Shown here: positions 1 through 11,549 of the stretch, piece by piece
Layout of the letters: each line of letters starts with the position of its first letter
How positions within the stretch are numbered: the stretch's first letter is position 1
Origin: Lysobacter sp. TY2-98
Lineage (GTDB): Bacteria; Pseudomonadota; Gammaproteobacteria; Xanthomonadales; Xanthomonadaceae
Assembly: GCF_003367355.1 (NCBI RefSeq)
Contig: NZ_CP031413.1
Coordinates: 3,092,620 to 3,156,619 of the forward strand
Direction of reading: 5' to 3'
Length of the DNA stretch: 64,000 bases
Notes under the pieces: model-generated
Told to the model about the DNA's origin: nothing
Databases searched by the model: none
The model's input: only the letters and a program-made list of their open reading frames with translations
Position numbers and translations under genes: made by a program

Positions 1-1524
1 CCCGCGATGTCGGAAGAAAAACGCCTCGCCGCGCAACGCATCGCGTCCGATCTCGTCGCCCGCATCGGCACGCTGCAGAACCTCGGCCTCGATTATCTGG
101 CGATGGATCGCGCCACGCCCACGCTGTCGCCCGGCGAGCTGCAGCGCCTGCGCCTCGCGACGCAGATCCGCTCCAACCTGTTCGGCGTCGTCTATGTGCT
201 GGACGAGCCGACCGCCGGCCTGCATCCGGCCGACAGCGAAGCGCTGTTCGACGCCCTCATGCATCTGCGCGACGTCGGCAATTCGCTGTTCGTGGTCGAG
301 CACGACCTGGAAATGATGCGGCGCGCCGACTGGCTCGTGGACGTTGGCCCCGGCGCCGGCGAGCGCGGTGGCGAGGTGCTCTACAGCGGGCCGCCGGACG
401 CGCTGCGCGAGGTCGCGTCGTCGCAGACTGCGCGCTATCTGTTCGACGACACGCCCGCACCGCAGATGCGGACACCGCGCGAGCCGACGGGCTGGCTGGA
501 ACTGAAGGACGTGCACCGCAACAACCTGCACGGCATCGGTGCACGCATTCCACTCGGTGTGCTCACCGCGGTCACCGGCGTGTCGGGATCGGGCAAGTCC
601 AGCCTGATCAGCCAGGCCTTGGTGGAACTGGTTTCCGGCCACTTGGGTCACGAGCCCGAAGACGACGAACCCGATCCCGAGGCCGGTCCCAGCGTCGTGC
701 AACGCACGCACGGGCACCTTGCGGGCGACGTCGACGCCGTGCGGCGCCTGGTGCGCGTCGACCAGAAGCCGATCGGGCGCACGCCGCGATCGAACCTCGC
801 CACCTACACCGGCCTGTTCGATCACGTGCGCAAGCTGTTCGCCGCGACGCCGGACGCGCGACGTCGTCGCTACGACGTCGGGCGCTTTTCGTTCAACGTC
901 GCGAAAGGCCGCTGCGAAACCTGCGAAGGCGAAGGCTTCGTCAGTGTCGAACTTCTGTTCATGCCCAGCGTCTATGCGCCGTGTCCGACCTGCCATGGCA
1001 CGCGCTACAACGAGGCGACGCTGACGGTGAAGTGGAACGGCCGCAACATCGCGGAGGTGCTCGCCTTGAATGTCGACGAAGCCTGCACGTTCTTCGCGGA
1101 CGAACCAGCAGTGCTGCGTCCGCTGGAAACGCTACGCGACATCGGCCTCGGCTACCTGCGCCTCGGGCAGCCGGCGACCGAGCTGTCGGGCGGCGAAGCG
1201 CAGCGCATCAAGCTGGCGACCGAACTGCAGCGCAGCCAGCGCGGCCGCGGGCTCTACGTGCTCGACGAACCGACCACCGGCCTGCACGCCGCGGATGTCG
1301 ACCGCCTGATGGTGCATCTGCACAGCCTCGTCGACGCCGGCAACACCGTGGTGCTGGTCGAACACGAGATGCGAGTGGTCGCGCACAGTGACTGGGTCAT
1401 CGATGTCGGGCCCGGCGCCGGGGAGAACGGCGGACGCATCGTGGCCTGCGGTGCACCGGACGTCGTCGCGACGTCGAAGGACAGCCGCACCGCGCGCTAT
1501 CTCGCGAAGGCGCTCGGCGGCTGA
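1..1524 (+). CDS. uvrA: UvrA-type excinuclease ATPase, C-terminal part (5' end outside window)
   Basis: Partial gene; the frame is open to the first base, so the ATG at 7 is probably an internal methionine. About 505 residues remain of a family usually 830-940 long. Seen from the ATG at 7: the signature (LSPGE, ~45) and Walker B (YVLDEPTAGLHP, ~62-73) of the first ATPase half, then a complete second half with Walker A (GVSGSGKSS, ~192), zinc-finger cysteines CETC (~302) and CPTC (~326), signature LSGGE (~393) and Walker B (~418). The fold binds damaged DNA. LSPGE replaces the canonical first-half LSGGE. This, with no visible uvrB partner, leaves open the UvrA2 class, which lacks the UvrB-binding domain; that region lies outside the window. 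The UvrA family is certain, the subclass is not. Confidence 0.93.
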   Translation, partial: PAMSEEKRLAAQRIASDLVARIGTLQNLGLDYLAMDRATPTLSPGELQRLRLATQIRSNLFGVVYVLDEPTAGLHPADSEALFDALMHLRDVGNSLFVVEHDLEMMRRADWLVDVGPGAGERGGEVLYSGPPDALREVASSQTARYLFDDTPAPQMRTPREPTGWLELKDVHRNNLHGIGARIPLGVLTAVTGVSGSGKSSLISQALVELVSGHLGHEPEDDEPDPEAGPSVVQRTHGHLAGDVDAVRRLVRVDQKPIGRTPRSNLATYTGLFDHVRKLFAATPDARRRRYDVGRFSFNVAKGRCETCEGEGFVSVELLFMPSVYAPCPTCHGTRYNEATLTVKWNGRNIAEVLALNVDEACTFFADEPAVLRPLETLRDIGLGYLRLGQPATELSGGEAQRIKLATELQRSQRGRGLYVLDEPTTGLHAADVDRLMVHLHSLVDAGNTVVLVEHEMRVVAHSDWVIDVGPGAGENGGRIVACGAPDVVATSKDSRTARYLAKALGG

Positions 1525-1533
1525 GGCGTCGCC

Positions 1534-1809
1534 TCAACCGATGACGAGCATGTCGGAAATGAGCTGCGCGGCGAACTCGCGCGGCACCACGGCGCCGTGC
1601 GCGCGCCGCAACGGGCAGCCGAGGCGGCGCGACCACCGTGCCTCGTCGAGTCCGGCGCGCCCCACACGCATGCACTGCGCGAGTGCGCGTGCATCATCGA
1701 TGTCGGCGTGGACGAGCAGCTGCCCGTTCTCGCGCCGGTACACGTCGACGAACACGCGTTCGACCGCGCGGGGCTTGCACTTCGCCAGCATGGCGTTGAG
1801 GTCATTCAT
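1534..1809 (-). CDS. Unknown small protein (91 aa), second gene of an overlapping pair
   Basis: I do not recognise this gene. The ATG at 1809 lies just inside the end of the upstream gene (TGA at 1804-1802), so the two overlap by 8 bases and are probably translationally coupled. The product has a hydrophilic N-terminal half with a segment resembling a small alpha/beta fold (RVFVDVYRRENGQLLVHADI) and then many arginines; no signal peptide or membrane segment is visible. It converges with the uvrA-type gene, leaving only 9 bases between the stops. A longer frame runs upstream to 1962, but its extra residues are of shadow-like Ser/Thr/Pro composition, so the internal ATG is preferred. Confidence 0.6.
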   Translation of the reverse strand: MNDLNAMLAKCKPRAVERVFVDVYRRENGQLLVHADIDDARALAQCMRVGRAGLDEARWSRRLGCPLRRAHGAVVPREFAAQLISDMLVIG

Positions 1810-2047
1810 CGCCGATCTCGGCCAGGCAGGACGCTTCGGCCAGCGCGTCCCAGTCCGGCTCGCGGATGGAGGCGTAGCCGTGCTGCCGGAGCGTTTGGCC
1901 AACGCCGGGTACGAAGTCGTGGAGGGCGATGTCGCATACGCCGGCGAACCGCAGGCTGCCATGGTCGAGGCAGGCTGCTGGCGGCCGCTGGTACGCGGGA
2001 ACGATCACCAGCGCACGGTCGGTGCGCCGGAAGACGAGAAATTGCAT
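1802..2047 (-). CDS. Unknown small protein (81 aa), first gene of an overlapping pair
   Basis: Not recognised. The product starts MQFLVFRRTDRALVIVPAY and contains a balanced mix of hydrophobic and charged residues, ending in an acidic stretch (LAEIGDE). It has no signal peptide or obvious catalytic motif. The chosen ATG at 2047 is where protein-like composition begins; the open frame continues upstream to 2293, but there it is rich in Arg and Ser as expected for an unused frame. No strong Shine-Dalgarno site is visible before 2047. Its stop overlaps the start of the next gene by 8 bases, suggesting the two are a functional pair. Confidence 0.6.
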   Translation of the reverse strand: MQFLVFRRTDRALVIVPAYQRPPAACLDHGSLRFAGVCDIALHDFVPGVGQTLRQHGYASIREPDWDALAEASCLAEIGDE

Positions 2048-2391
2048 GTTGGATCCAACCGAGTGCCGTGAATGGCGCGGAATCCGCTGAGCGCGGAGCG
2101 ATCTCGGTTGCCGACCGGGAGGGCTTTGGAACATCCCACGTGGTAGAAGCGCCCGGGAATTGGGTCGCAGGGCGCTGTGCCGCCTCCGGCGGTCATTGCG
2201 TCGCGCGAGAGAAGCAGGACGCGAGTGCAAGGTACGCATCACTCGATGACGGCAACGGCACAGCGGCTGTGGCCGCCCGCTGCGCGTGCACATCGATGGA
2301 CCGCGACGTCATCCGATCGCCGACCGCGGGATAGGCGGATTTACGGGGCGCCAACGCATCACCGGGAAACTCGGATCCTTCCGTCGTGCCC
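2048..2391. other. Intergenic region without a supported gene
   Basis: About 340 bases between the divergent small unknown gene pair and the histidine phosphatase gene. Open frames cross it on both strands, but all have Arg/Ser/Pro-rich shadow composition. I see no clear promoter hexamers, terminator or repeat. Confidence 0.5.
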
Positions 2392-2916
2392 ATGTCCATG
2401 CCCAAGGCCGCGACCCTGCTGGTGATTCGCCATGCGGAGAAATCCGGGGACAGGCATGACGTCGGTTTGACGCCGGCCGGCATGGCGCGTGCGCAGGCCT
2501 ACGTGGCGTATTTCCAGAACCTTGCCTCGGGCGCGTCGCGACTGCCGCCACCGGCCTGGTTGATCGCCGCCGCCGATGCGCGCGACAGCCGTCGCTCGCG
2601 CCTCACGCTCGAGCCGCTGGCGGCCGCACTCGGCCTCGACATCGATGCACGCCTTGCCGACACCGCCTATCGCGCGCTGGCCGAACGCCTGCATACCGAT
2701 CCACGGTACGACCACGCGACGATCCTGATCTGCTGGACGCACAAGAAACTGCGCGGACTTGCGAAGGCGCTCGGTGCGCCCGACACGCTGTTGCCCGACA
2801 AGTGGCCGGACGAGGTGTTCGACTGGCTGCTGCGGTTCGACTACGACGTCACCGGCGCGCTGACGGCGGCGAGCCTCATCCCGCAGCGACTCATGTATGG
2901 CGACAGCGACGATTAG
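2392..2916 (+). CDS. Histidine phosphatase superfamily protein
   Basis: A 174-residue protein with the phosphoglycerate-mutase-like RHxE motif near its N-terminus (VIRHAEKSGD; R13 and H14), where the histidine forms the phospho-enzyme intermediate in this superfamily. A later ICWTHKKL segment (~120) could supply the second active-site histidine in place of the usual GH pair. No signal peptide, so cytoplasmic. Substrate cannot be read from the sequence. The start is uncertain: a GTG at 2386 and ATGs at 2392 and 2398 are in frame, and none has a convincing ribosome site. It converges with the M61-like peptidase gene; 40 bases separate the stops. Confidence 0.75.
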   Translation: MSMPKAATLLVIRHAEKSGDRHDVGLTPAGMARAQAYVAYFQNLASGASRLPPPAWLIAAADARDSRRSRLTLEPLAAALGLDIDARLADTAYRALAERLHTDPRYDHATILICWTHKKLRGLAKALGAPDTLLPDKWPDEVFDWLLRFDYDVTGALTAASLIPQRLMYGDSDD

Positions 2917-2956
2917 CGAGGCACGTGTTTTCCGGCGCCACGCGTCTCCCCACGCG

Positions 2957-4312
2957 CTAGTGAAGGCTGACCACCTTGACCGCCGACGCCACCTCGTCGG
3001 CGGTGTAGCGCGTGTCGCCGGACACGTACCGGGCGTAGAGCGCGTCCCAGTCGACCTTCGGCGCAACCTCGTCGAGTGACGCACGGATGTCCGACCACGT
3101 GTACGCCCGTGCGCCGCGGTCCGTCTTTCGCCAGAGCGCAGCGAACACGTCGTCCATGCGGCGGTGTCCGCCCGTCGACTGGCGGATCAACGCATCCCAG
3201 CTGAGTGCGACGAGCGCGCCGCCGCTGTAGAGCGGCGGCCCCTTGTGCGTTCCCGGCGTGTCGAGTGGTGTCTGCAGGCGTCCCGCGGTACGCAGGTGCT
3301 CTGCGAAGGTCGCAGCGAATTCGGTGCTGGACACGGCGTCGGTCTGGCGGAGCGTCGTCGCCGCCATGTATTCGGTGAATCCTTCCTGGAACCATTGGCT
3401 GGACGCGTAGTCCGCGCCGCGCAGGCGCCAGCCGTTCCAGTAATGGAAGACTTCGTGCGCGAGCCGGCCCTGCCACGCCATCGCGTTTTCGCGGGTCCCG
3501 TCCAGCAACGCGTTCATTGCGAAGCTCGCCCGGAACGATTCACCGCCGGTGTCGTTCTGTGGCAGCAGGATCACGAGGTAAGGCGGGCGCCGTGGCAGCG
3601 GCATCGACTGGACGTATCGACGCAATGCGTCCTGCAGCGTGCGCCGGACGGTGCTTTCGCGGTCGCGCCACACGCCGAAGGTCAGCACGTGCAGGTCGAC
3701 GTCCTTCGTCGACCAACGCGGAATGGTTCGGTCGGAGAAGGCGATCAGGTTGTCCGTCAGATCGTCATTCGAGGGCACCATGAACGTGGCGCGCGTGATC
3801 GGCGACCACGGCGTCTCGACGTGCCATCCGCGCGGGAGCGCGAACGTCACGCGCGCCGCACCCGTGCCTTGGCGGGTGATGAACAGCGAACGGCCGACGA
3901 GGGCGACGGCGTTCGCGTCGCGGAACATCGCTTCCCGCGGTGCAGGCCAGCCGGCTTTGCGCAGGCTGTCGTAATCGACGTCGTATTCAATGGTCAACGC
4001 GCCGCTGCACGCCGGTGCCAGTTGCCATCCCGCGCTTCCTTTCGCCACGAACGTGCAGGCGTCGCCGGCCTGGTTCCGAACCGTCAGGTTGCGCACGAGT
4101 GCCGGCCAGCCGCCGCTGGCGACGGGCTCCGCATCGCCGGGCCACGACTGCGCCATGCCGAGACGGTCGTCGCCCGTCGGAAGCTGCGCGTTGACGTGAA
4201 TCCGCACGTCGTCGGCGCGCGGCCACGATACCGAGTACGTCCCCGCCGCCGAAGAGGCGAACGCTGGGGAAATGCAGATGCCGAGGACGAGGGCGAGAAC
4301 GGCGTTTCGCAT
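2957..4312 (-). CDS. Exported M61-like zinc aminopeptidase
   Basis: 451 residues starting with a signal peptide (MRNAVLALVLGICISPAFAS). The zinc site is HEVFH at 286-290 followed by a glutamate in WFQEGFTEY (E310), the gluzincin arrangement of M1/M61 peptidases. The beta-rich N-terminal half fits the M61 (glycyl aminopeptidase) family. It is shorter than usual full-length M61 enzymes (about 600 residues) and lacks a visible C-terminal PDZ domain. Probably periplasmic or secreted. The ATG at 4312 is chosen because it opens the signal peptide; the frame extends upstream to 4495 without protein-like composition. Transcribed alone, downstream of but 101 bases from the nitronate monooxygenase gene. 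Confidence 0.82.
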   Translation of the reverse strand: MRNAVLALVLGICISPAFASSAAGTYSVSWPRADDVRIHVNAQLPTGDDRLGMAQSWPGDAEPVASGGWPALVRNLTVRNQAGDACTFVAKGSAGWQLAPACSGALTIEYDVDYDSLRKAGWPAPREAMFRDANAVALVGRSLFITRQGTGAARVTFALPRGWHVETPWSPITRATFMVPSNDDLTDNLIAFSDRTIPRWSTKDVDLHVLTFGVWRDRESTVRRTLQDALRRYVQSMPLPRRPPYLVILLPQNDTGGESFRASFAMNALLDGTRENAMAWQGRLAHEVFHYWNGWRLRGADYASSQWFQEGFTEYMAATTLRQTDAVSSTEFAATFAEHLRTAGRLQTPLDTPGTHKGPPLYSGGALVALSWDALIRQSTGGHRRMDDVFAALWRKTDRGARAYTWSDIRASLDEVAPKVDWDALYARYVSGDTRYTADEVASAVKVVSLH

Positions 4313-4413
4313 GCGGATGGCCTTCGGAAACAGTGTCCAAGAATGCCTCAGTCCATCCGTAATCCATGGCCACGACTCGTCGTCCCATTGCGCCGCCACC
4401 GCATCGCACGACA

Positions 4414-5451
4414 TCAGTCCAGCCCGGCCAGGTCCCGCGTGACACGCGCCGCACTGCGCGCGTCGTCGGTGTGCCTGCGTTTCGTTCCCGACCACAGCGG
4501 CGTGAAGTCATCGCGTCCCCGCGCTTCGGCGTACGCGCGAAGGGGTGCGAGCGCTTGCGACGCCCAGGGGAATGCGGGCGGCAGGTTGGAGAGTGGACCG
4601 AGCTCGCGCATCAGGCGATTGGCGAGTCCGCGCGCCGCGCGGCCGCTGAAGAGGTTGGTGAGAGTCGTTTCCCGGCTGGCGTCGCGCAGTGCGGCGCGGT
4701 GCACGGTGCTCGTCGTCGCCTCCGGGCACAGCAGGTAGGCCGTGCCGACCTGCACGGCGGCGGCACCCGCGTCGAGCATGCGTTCGACGTCGCTGCGCTC
4801 TGCAATTCCGCCCGCGGCGATGACCGGAACGTGCAGGTGGGAGGCGAGCGCTTGGACGAGCACCTCCGTGGACGGTTGCAGCGCCAGATCGGACGTCAGG
4901 AAATGGCCGCGATGACCGCCGGCTTCGATGCCCTGCGCGATGACGGCGTCCGCACCGTGGTGCTGCAGCCAGCGTCCTTCTTCGAGTGTCGTGGCAGACG
5001 CCAGCACGACCGCACCCCATGCCTTGATGCGTGCAAGAAGTTCCGGCGCAGGCAGGCCGAAGTGGAAGCTCATGACGCGCGGGCGGTACCGTTCGAGTTG
5101 ATCGACCGTCGCGGTATCGATCGGACGACGCGCGCCGGCGGTGCTCGGCGACGGCATGTCGAGGTCGAATTCGCGGTAGTAGGGGGCGAGCGCGTCACGC
5201 CAGCGCTGTTCCTGCGATGGGTCCGGCGCGGTCATCGCGTGGCAGAAGAAGTTGAGGTTGATCGGCGCGTCGAGTGTCGCGAAGCGCTCGAGCGCCGTGT
5301 CCAGTTGCGTGGAGCCCAGCAGTGCGCAGGGCATCGAACCGAGTGCGCCGGCGTTGGCGGCAGCGATCGCCAGCGTTTCATCCTGCACGCCTGCCATCGG
5401 CGCCTGGATGACCGGCAGCTCGACACCGAGCATGTCCTGAAGACGTGACAT
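4414..5451 (-). CDS. Nitronate monooxygenase
   Basis: 345-residue FMN-dependent TIM-barrel enzyme that oxidises alkyl nitronates such as propionate-3-nitronate to the aldehyde and nitrite or nitrate. Seen: QAPMAGVQ at 16-23 near the N-terminus, and AQGIEAGGHRG with the probable catalytic histidine H180. VIAAGGIAE (~215) and GAAAVQVGTAYLL (~232) are the phosphate-binding loops of the barrel. These agree with class I nitronate monooxygenases. Cytoplasmic, no signal peptide. It lies behind the katG terminator, so it probably has its own promoter. Some members of this family are annotated as enoyl-ACP reductase-like (FabK); the AGGHRG motif favours the nitronate enzyme. Confidence 0.88.
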   Translation of the reverse strand: MSRLQDMLGVELPVIQAPMAGVQDETLAIAAANAGALGSMPCALLGSTQLDTALERFATLDAPINLNFFCHAMTAPDPSQEQRWRDALAPYYREFDLDMPSPSTAGARRPIDTATVDQLERYRPRVMSFHFGLPAPELLARIKAWGAVVLASATTLEEGRWLQHHGADAVIAQGIEAGGHRGHFLTSDLALQPSTEVLVQALASHLHVPVIAAGGIAERSDVERMLDAGAAAVQVGTAYLLCPEATTSTVHRAALRDASRETTLTNLFSGRAARGLANRLMRELGPLSNLPPAFPWASQALAPLRAYAEARGRDDFTPLWSGTKRRHTDDARSAARVTRDLAGLD

Positions 5452-5514
5452 CGCCGTGGCCGTGGGGAACGGATGTGCAGTCTATGCCGCACGTCCACCC
5501 GTTGCGTCACCACG

Positions 5515-5542
5515 AAAAAAGCCCGGCTGGGGCCGGGCTTTT
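5515..5542 (-). terminator. Rho-independent terminator of katG
   Basis: GCCCGGC (5521-5527), loop TGGG, GCCGGGC (5532-5538); A/T pairs extend the stem to 11 pairs. On the minus strand six U residues follow. It sits 22 bases past the katG stop and before the nitronate monooxygenase gene. Confidence 0.88.
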
Positions 5543-5563
5543 CGGTTGCGACGTGAATTGGCT

Positions 5564-8358
<2,795 letters not shown>

Positions 8359-9972
8359 ATGACGTCACTGGGACTCGGTCGTTCGAGGATGGTGTGGTTC
8401 GCGGTCGCGCTGGTCGTGGCGGCGGTCGCCGTGCCGGTCGTGCTGTCCTTGTTGCTGGCGCGGGAACAGGCGCGCGTGGACCAGGCGCGGCGCGCGTCGA
8501 TCTACGCCAGCGACGTGCTGCGCCGGAGTGACGACGCGGGCGACCAGATCGGCGCGGCGTTCCGTCGACTCGCGGCCACCCCGGATGTCGCGTCCTGCGG
8601 CCCGGCCGTGCACGCCGTGCTGCAGGGTATCGACGTCGGCTCGAGTTATATCCAGCTGATCGGCCTGGTGCGCGGCGACGCGATCTATTGCTCGTCGTAC
8701 GGGCTGCACGATCCGCCGATCGCGCTGGGGCCGGTCGACTACGTGTCCGCCACGCGCGCGCGCGTCCGCCAGAACGTACAACTCGATTTCGCGGCCCCGC
8801 AGCGCTTCATCGTGATCGACAACGGACGGTTCGCGGCGGTGGTGCACAAGTCGCTGCCGGTCGACTCGACGGTGGTCGAGCCGGGCGTGTCGCTTGCCGT
8901 GGCGTCGGTGTCGACGGGCCGCGTGCTGGCGACCCGCGGGCGGTTCGACCGTGCGTGGATGCACGACGCGGCCGCTCTGGCCCCCGGCGCGCATCGCACG
9001 TTCAACGTGCGCGGACGCACCATCGCGCAGTACCGTTCGAGGAACTACGACGTGATGGCGATCGCGTCACTGGATGCGGGCAACTACAACGGCGCGCTCA
9101 TCCGCATGGCGCGCGTGCTGGTGCCGATCGGCCTCGCGCTCGGCCTGGTGCTGGCGTACACGACGCACCACCTCGCGCGCCAGCAGATGTCGGCGGCCGC
9201 GGCGATCCGCTCCGGTCTTGTGCGCAACGAGTTCCACGTCGTCTACCAGCCGATCGTGCGTCTATCGGATCGGCGCTGGGTCGGCGCCGAAGTGCTGCTG
9301 CGCTGGCGACGCCCGGACGGCAGCCTGGTGCGGCCGGATCTGTTCATTCCGGTGGCGGAGGAGGCCGGACTGATTTCGGCGATCACCGAGCGCGTGATCG
9401 AACTCGTCGAGCCGACGCTCGCGCAGCTGGCGGCGCGCGAGGACGGCTTCTTCCTGTCGATCAACTTCTCGCCCCAGGACATGCATCGCGAAGGCACGCT
9501 GGATCTGCTGCGCGAGTTGCTGCGGCGCACCGGCGTCCAACCGAAGCAGGTGCACGTGGAGGTCACCGAGCGCGCCTTCGCGAACACGCTCAGCGCGCGC
9601 GACATGGTGCGGCGCATGCGCGACCTCGGGCTGCTGGTCGCCATCGATGATTTCGGTACCGGCTATTCCAGCCTGGCCGAACTCACCACGTTCGAACTCG
9701 ACGCCCTGAAGATCGACAAGGCCTTCGTCGACACGGTGGGCAGTGACGCGGTGACCAGCCACGTCGCGTTCCACATCGTCGAGATGGCGCGCGGGTTGTC
9801 GCTTGGCATGGTCGCCGAAGGCGTCGAACAGGAAGGACAGGCCGCGATTCTCCTGAGCTGGCGCGTGCCGTTCGGTCAGGGCTGGCTCTTCTCGCGGCCG
9901 CTGCCCGCCGACGAACTGCTGGCGCGACTACCGGGCGTGGTCGACGTCGATACGTCGGCCATGGCGTCCTGA
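8359..9972 (+). CDS. Membrane c-di-GMP phosphodiesterase, CSS-motif plus EAL domain
   Basis: 537 residues. Order: membrane segment (11-34), periplasmic CSS domain with C80 and CSS at 111-113, second membrane segment (~252-270), cytoplasmic EAL domain (~285-530). EAL hydrolyses cyclic di-GMP to pGpG. Catalytic motifs look intact: EVL at 311, SINFSPQD, VEVTE, IDDFGTGYSS, LKIDKAFV and AEGVEQEG, ending with GQGWLFSRP. In known CSS-EAL enzymes the two cysteines form a disulfide that responds to periplasmic redox state, so a redox-sensing role is inferred. No GGDEF domain. The ATG at 8359 follows AAAGGA at good distance; upstream in-frame codons lack protein composition. It converges with the GAF-EAL gene (7 bases between the stops). 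Confidence 0.9.
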   Translation: MTSLGLGRSRMVWFAVALVVAAVAVPVVLSLLLAREQARVDQARRASIYASDVLRRSDDAGDQIGAAFRRLAATPDVASCGPAVHAVLQGIDVGSSYIQLIGLVRGDAIYCSSYGLHDPPIALGPVDYVSATRARVRQNVQLDFAAPQRFIVIDNGRFAAVVHKSLPVDSTVVEPGVSLAVASVSTGRVLATRGRFDRAWMHDAAALAPGAHRTFNVRGRTIAQYRSRNYDVMAIASLDAGNYNGALIRMARVLVPIGLALGLVLAYTTHHLARQQMSAAAAIRSGLVRNEFHVVYQPIVRLSDRRWVGAEVLLRWRRPDGSLVRPDLFIPVAEEAGLISAITERVIELVEPTLAQLAAREDGFFLSINFSPQDMHREGTLDLLRELLRRTGVQPKQVHVEVTERAFANTLSARDMVRRMRDLGLLVAIDDFGTGYSSLAELTTFELDALKIDKAFVDTVGSDAVTSHVAFHIVEMARGLSLGMVAEGVEQEGQAAILLSWRVPFGQGWLFSRPLPADELLARLPGVVDVDTSAMAS

Positions 9973-9979
9973 CGCGCGA

Positions 9980-11173
9980 TCAGTGCAGCGCGTTGCCGGG
10001 CGCGCCGAAGGCGAAACCCTGCGCGAATCGCACGCCCGCCTCACGCAGTGCCTGCGCCTCCATCGCGGTTTCCACGCCTTCCGCCACCACGGCCACGCCG
10101 GTGCGCATCGCGAACGCCATCATGCCGGCGACCAGTGCCTGTTTCGCCGGGTCGCGATCGACGTCGCGGGTCAGGCTCATGTCGAGCTTGGCGATGTCGG
10201 GGGCGAGCTGCAGCACGTGGCGCAGGCTGGAATAGCCCGCGCCGACGTCGTCGATCGCGATGCGTACGCCCGCATTGCGCAGCCGCGTCGCCGCGTCGAT
10301 CACGGGCAGATAGTCGTCGACCGCCGCGTGCTCGGTGATCTCGATGACGAGACGTGAGGGATCGACGCGCGCGATCGCGTCGGCGAAATCCGCGTGTGCC
10401 ACGGTGTCCGGCGATGCGTTGAGCGACAGGAAAGTGTCGCGCGGCAGCCGCTGCAGCAGCGGCAGCGCATTGCGCACCGACGCGAGTTCGAGATCGATGC
10501 CGAGGCCGACGGCGTGCGCCTCATGGAACCAGACGTCCGGCGTCGCGTGGACGGGCAGGTCGAAGCGGGCGAGGGCCTCGGCGCCGATCGCGCGCCCGCC
10601 GTCCAGCGGCACGATCGGCTGCATCACCATGCGCGGGCCTCCTGCGCGCAGCACTGCATGGACGGCCTCGTGCCGCTGCATGCGCAGATCGTGCGCGCGC
10701 AGCGACTCGCCGAGTTCATCGCCGACCAGTGCGGCGAGGAAATGCATGAAGCCGAGATCGCGGGCGCGGTGATCGGGTTCGGGCGGGAAGTTGATGCAGC
10801 AGAGCGTACCGAGCACGCGACCGTCGCGCAGCGTGACCGGCACGCCCATGTAGGACTCGATGCCGAGACGCTCGGTAAGCGGGATGTCGCGCGTGCGCAC
10901 ATCGACGCGGGCGTCGTAGATGACCTCGGGCAGCCGACCCTGCAACACGCGATGGCAGTACGTGTCCTCCAGCTCGAAGCGCGCGCCGACGGGCAGTCCC
11001 GCGGCCGCGGCGGGGCCGGCCGTCGCCCGCACGACCTCGGCCTCGGCGACCTCGGCCACGAAGCTCACATGCGCGTTGAGGTAGTCGCGCGCCGATGCGG
11101 CGATGCGCTGCAGGAAGGCCGTCGCGGCGTGGTCCAGATGCGCGAGCGGCGACGGAGGTGCATTCGTGTCCAT
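9980..11173 (-). CDS. Cytosolic GAF-EAL c-di-GMP phosphodiesterase
   Basis: 397 residues without membrane segments. A GAF domain (~20-155; note ESYMGVPV and GTLCCINFPP, typical GAF core strands) is followed by an EAL domain (~168-397). Motifs: AEALARF with the EAL signature at ~199-201, SLNASPD, VIEITEHA, IDDVGAGYSS, AKLDMSL and VAEGVETA. The Asp-Asp pair and the EAL glutamate are kept, so activity on c-di-GMP is likely, controlled by an unknown small ligand of the GAF domain. No GGDEF domain. The ATG at 11173 is where protein composition starts. Its 3' end nearly touches that of the CSS-EAL gene, so the two phosphodiesterases are tail-to-tail. Confidence 0.88.
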   Translation of the reverse strand: MDTNAPPSPLAHLDHAATAFLQRIAASARDYLNAHVSFVAEVAEAEVVRATAGPAAAAGLPVGARFELEDTYCHRVLQGRLPEVIYDARVDVRTRDIPLTERLGIESYMGVPVTLRDGRVLGTLCCINFPPEPDHRARDLGFMHFLAALVGDELGESLRAHDLRMQRHEAVHAVLRAGGPRMVMQPIVPLDGGRAIGAEALARFDLPVHATPDVWFHEAHAVGLGIDLELASVRNALPLLQRLPRDTFLSLNASPDTVAHADFADAIARVDPSRLVIEITEHAAVDDYLPVIDAATRLRNAGVRIAIDDVGAGYSSLRHVLQLAPDIAKLDMSLTRDVDRDPAKQALVAGMMAFAMRTGVAVVAEGVETAMEAQALREAGVRFAQGFAFGAPGNALH

Positions 11174-11549
11174 GCGAAGGCCCGGCCGGCGTGTCAGGAC
11201 GCGGCGGACGCCGCGCCCCGGGTGTGACCGTCTCCGGAGGGCCGTGGCGATTGCGTGAACCGGCCGTGGCCGCCTGGTGCCCGTGGGCAGTCGATTCCAT
11301 CGGCGCGACGCCGTGCTGCATCGCAGCGGCACGGGTGGCGGTGGCTTCGCCGGGGACGAAGCCGGCTGACACGCGAAACCACGACATCTCGGGTTTTCGT
11401 GCGCTAGAAACGGCGTCCGATCGAGTTTGAGGACGCCGTTCGTCGGAAAGCGCGTACGCCGTCACGAAAGTAGCGCCGACCGCCCCGACCATCGCGCGCC
11501 AGGACTTCCTGCGCATGGATGCGGACCTCCTCCTCCCGGACTCCCCTTC
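11174..11549. other. Divergent intergenic region between the GAF-EAL and PHP-like genes
   Basis: 376 bases. The half nearest the PHP-like gene contains three consecutive hairpins (listed separately). The rest is GC-rich and open in several frames, but none looks like protein. No convincing -35/-10 pair was found. Confidence 0.45.
11343..11440. other. Cluster of three adjacent stem-loops, unknown role
   Basis: Hairpin 1: GGCTTCG (11343-11349) with CGAAGCC (11357-11363). Hairpin 2: CACGCGAAACC (11370-11380) with GGTTTTCGTG (11392-11401), 10 pairs with one bulged base. Hairpin 3: AACGGCGTCC (11409-11418) with GGACGCCGTT (11431-11440), 10 perfect pairs. The hairpins are separated by only 6-7 bases. 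No U tract follows hairpin 3 on the plus strand; on the minus strand only UCUAGC follows. It could be a structured leader of the PHP-like gene (ATG 110 bases downstream), a leader of the GAF-EAL gene, or a set of operators. Confidence 0.5.

Noticed and set aside
11174..11549. c-di-GMP (GEMM) riboswitch before the EAL or PHP-like gene
   Set aside because: Searched by eye for the conserved GEMM core; hairpins are present but the conserved bases are not.
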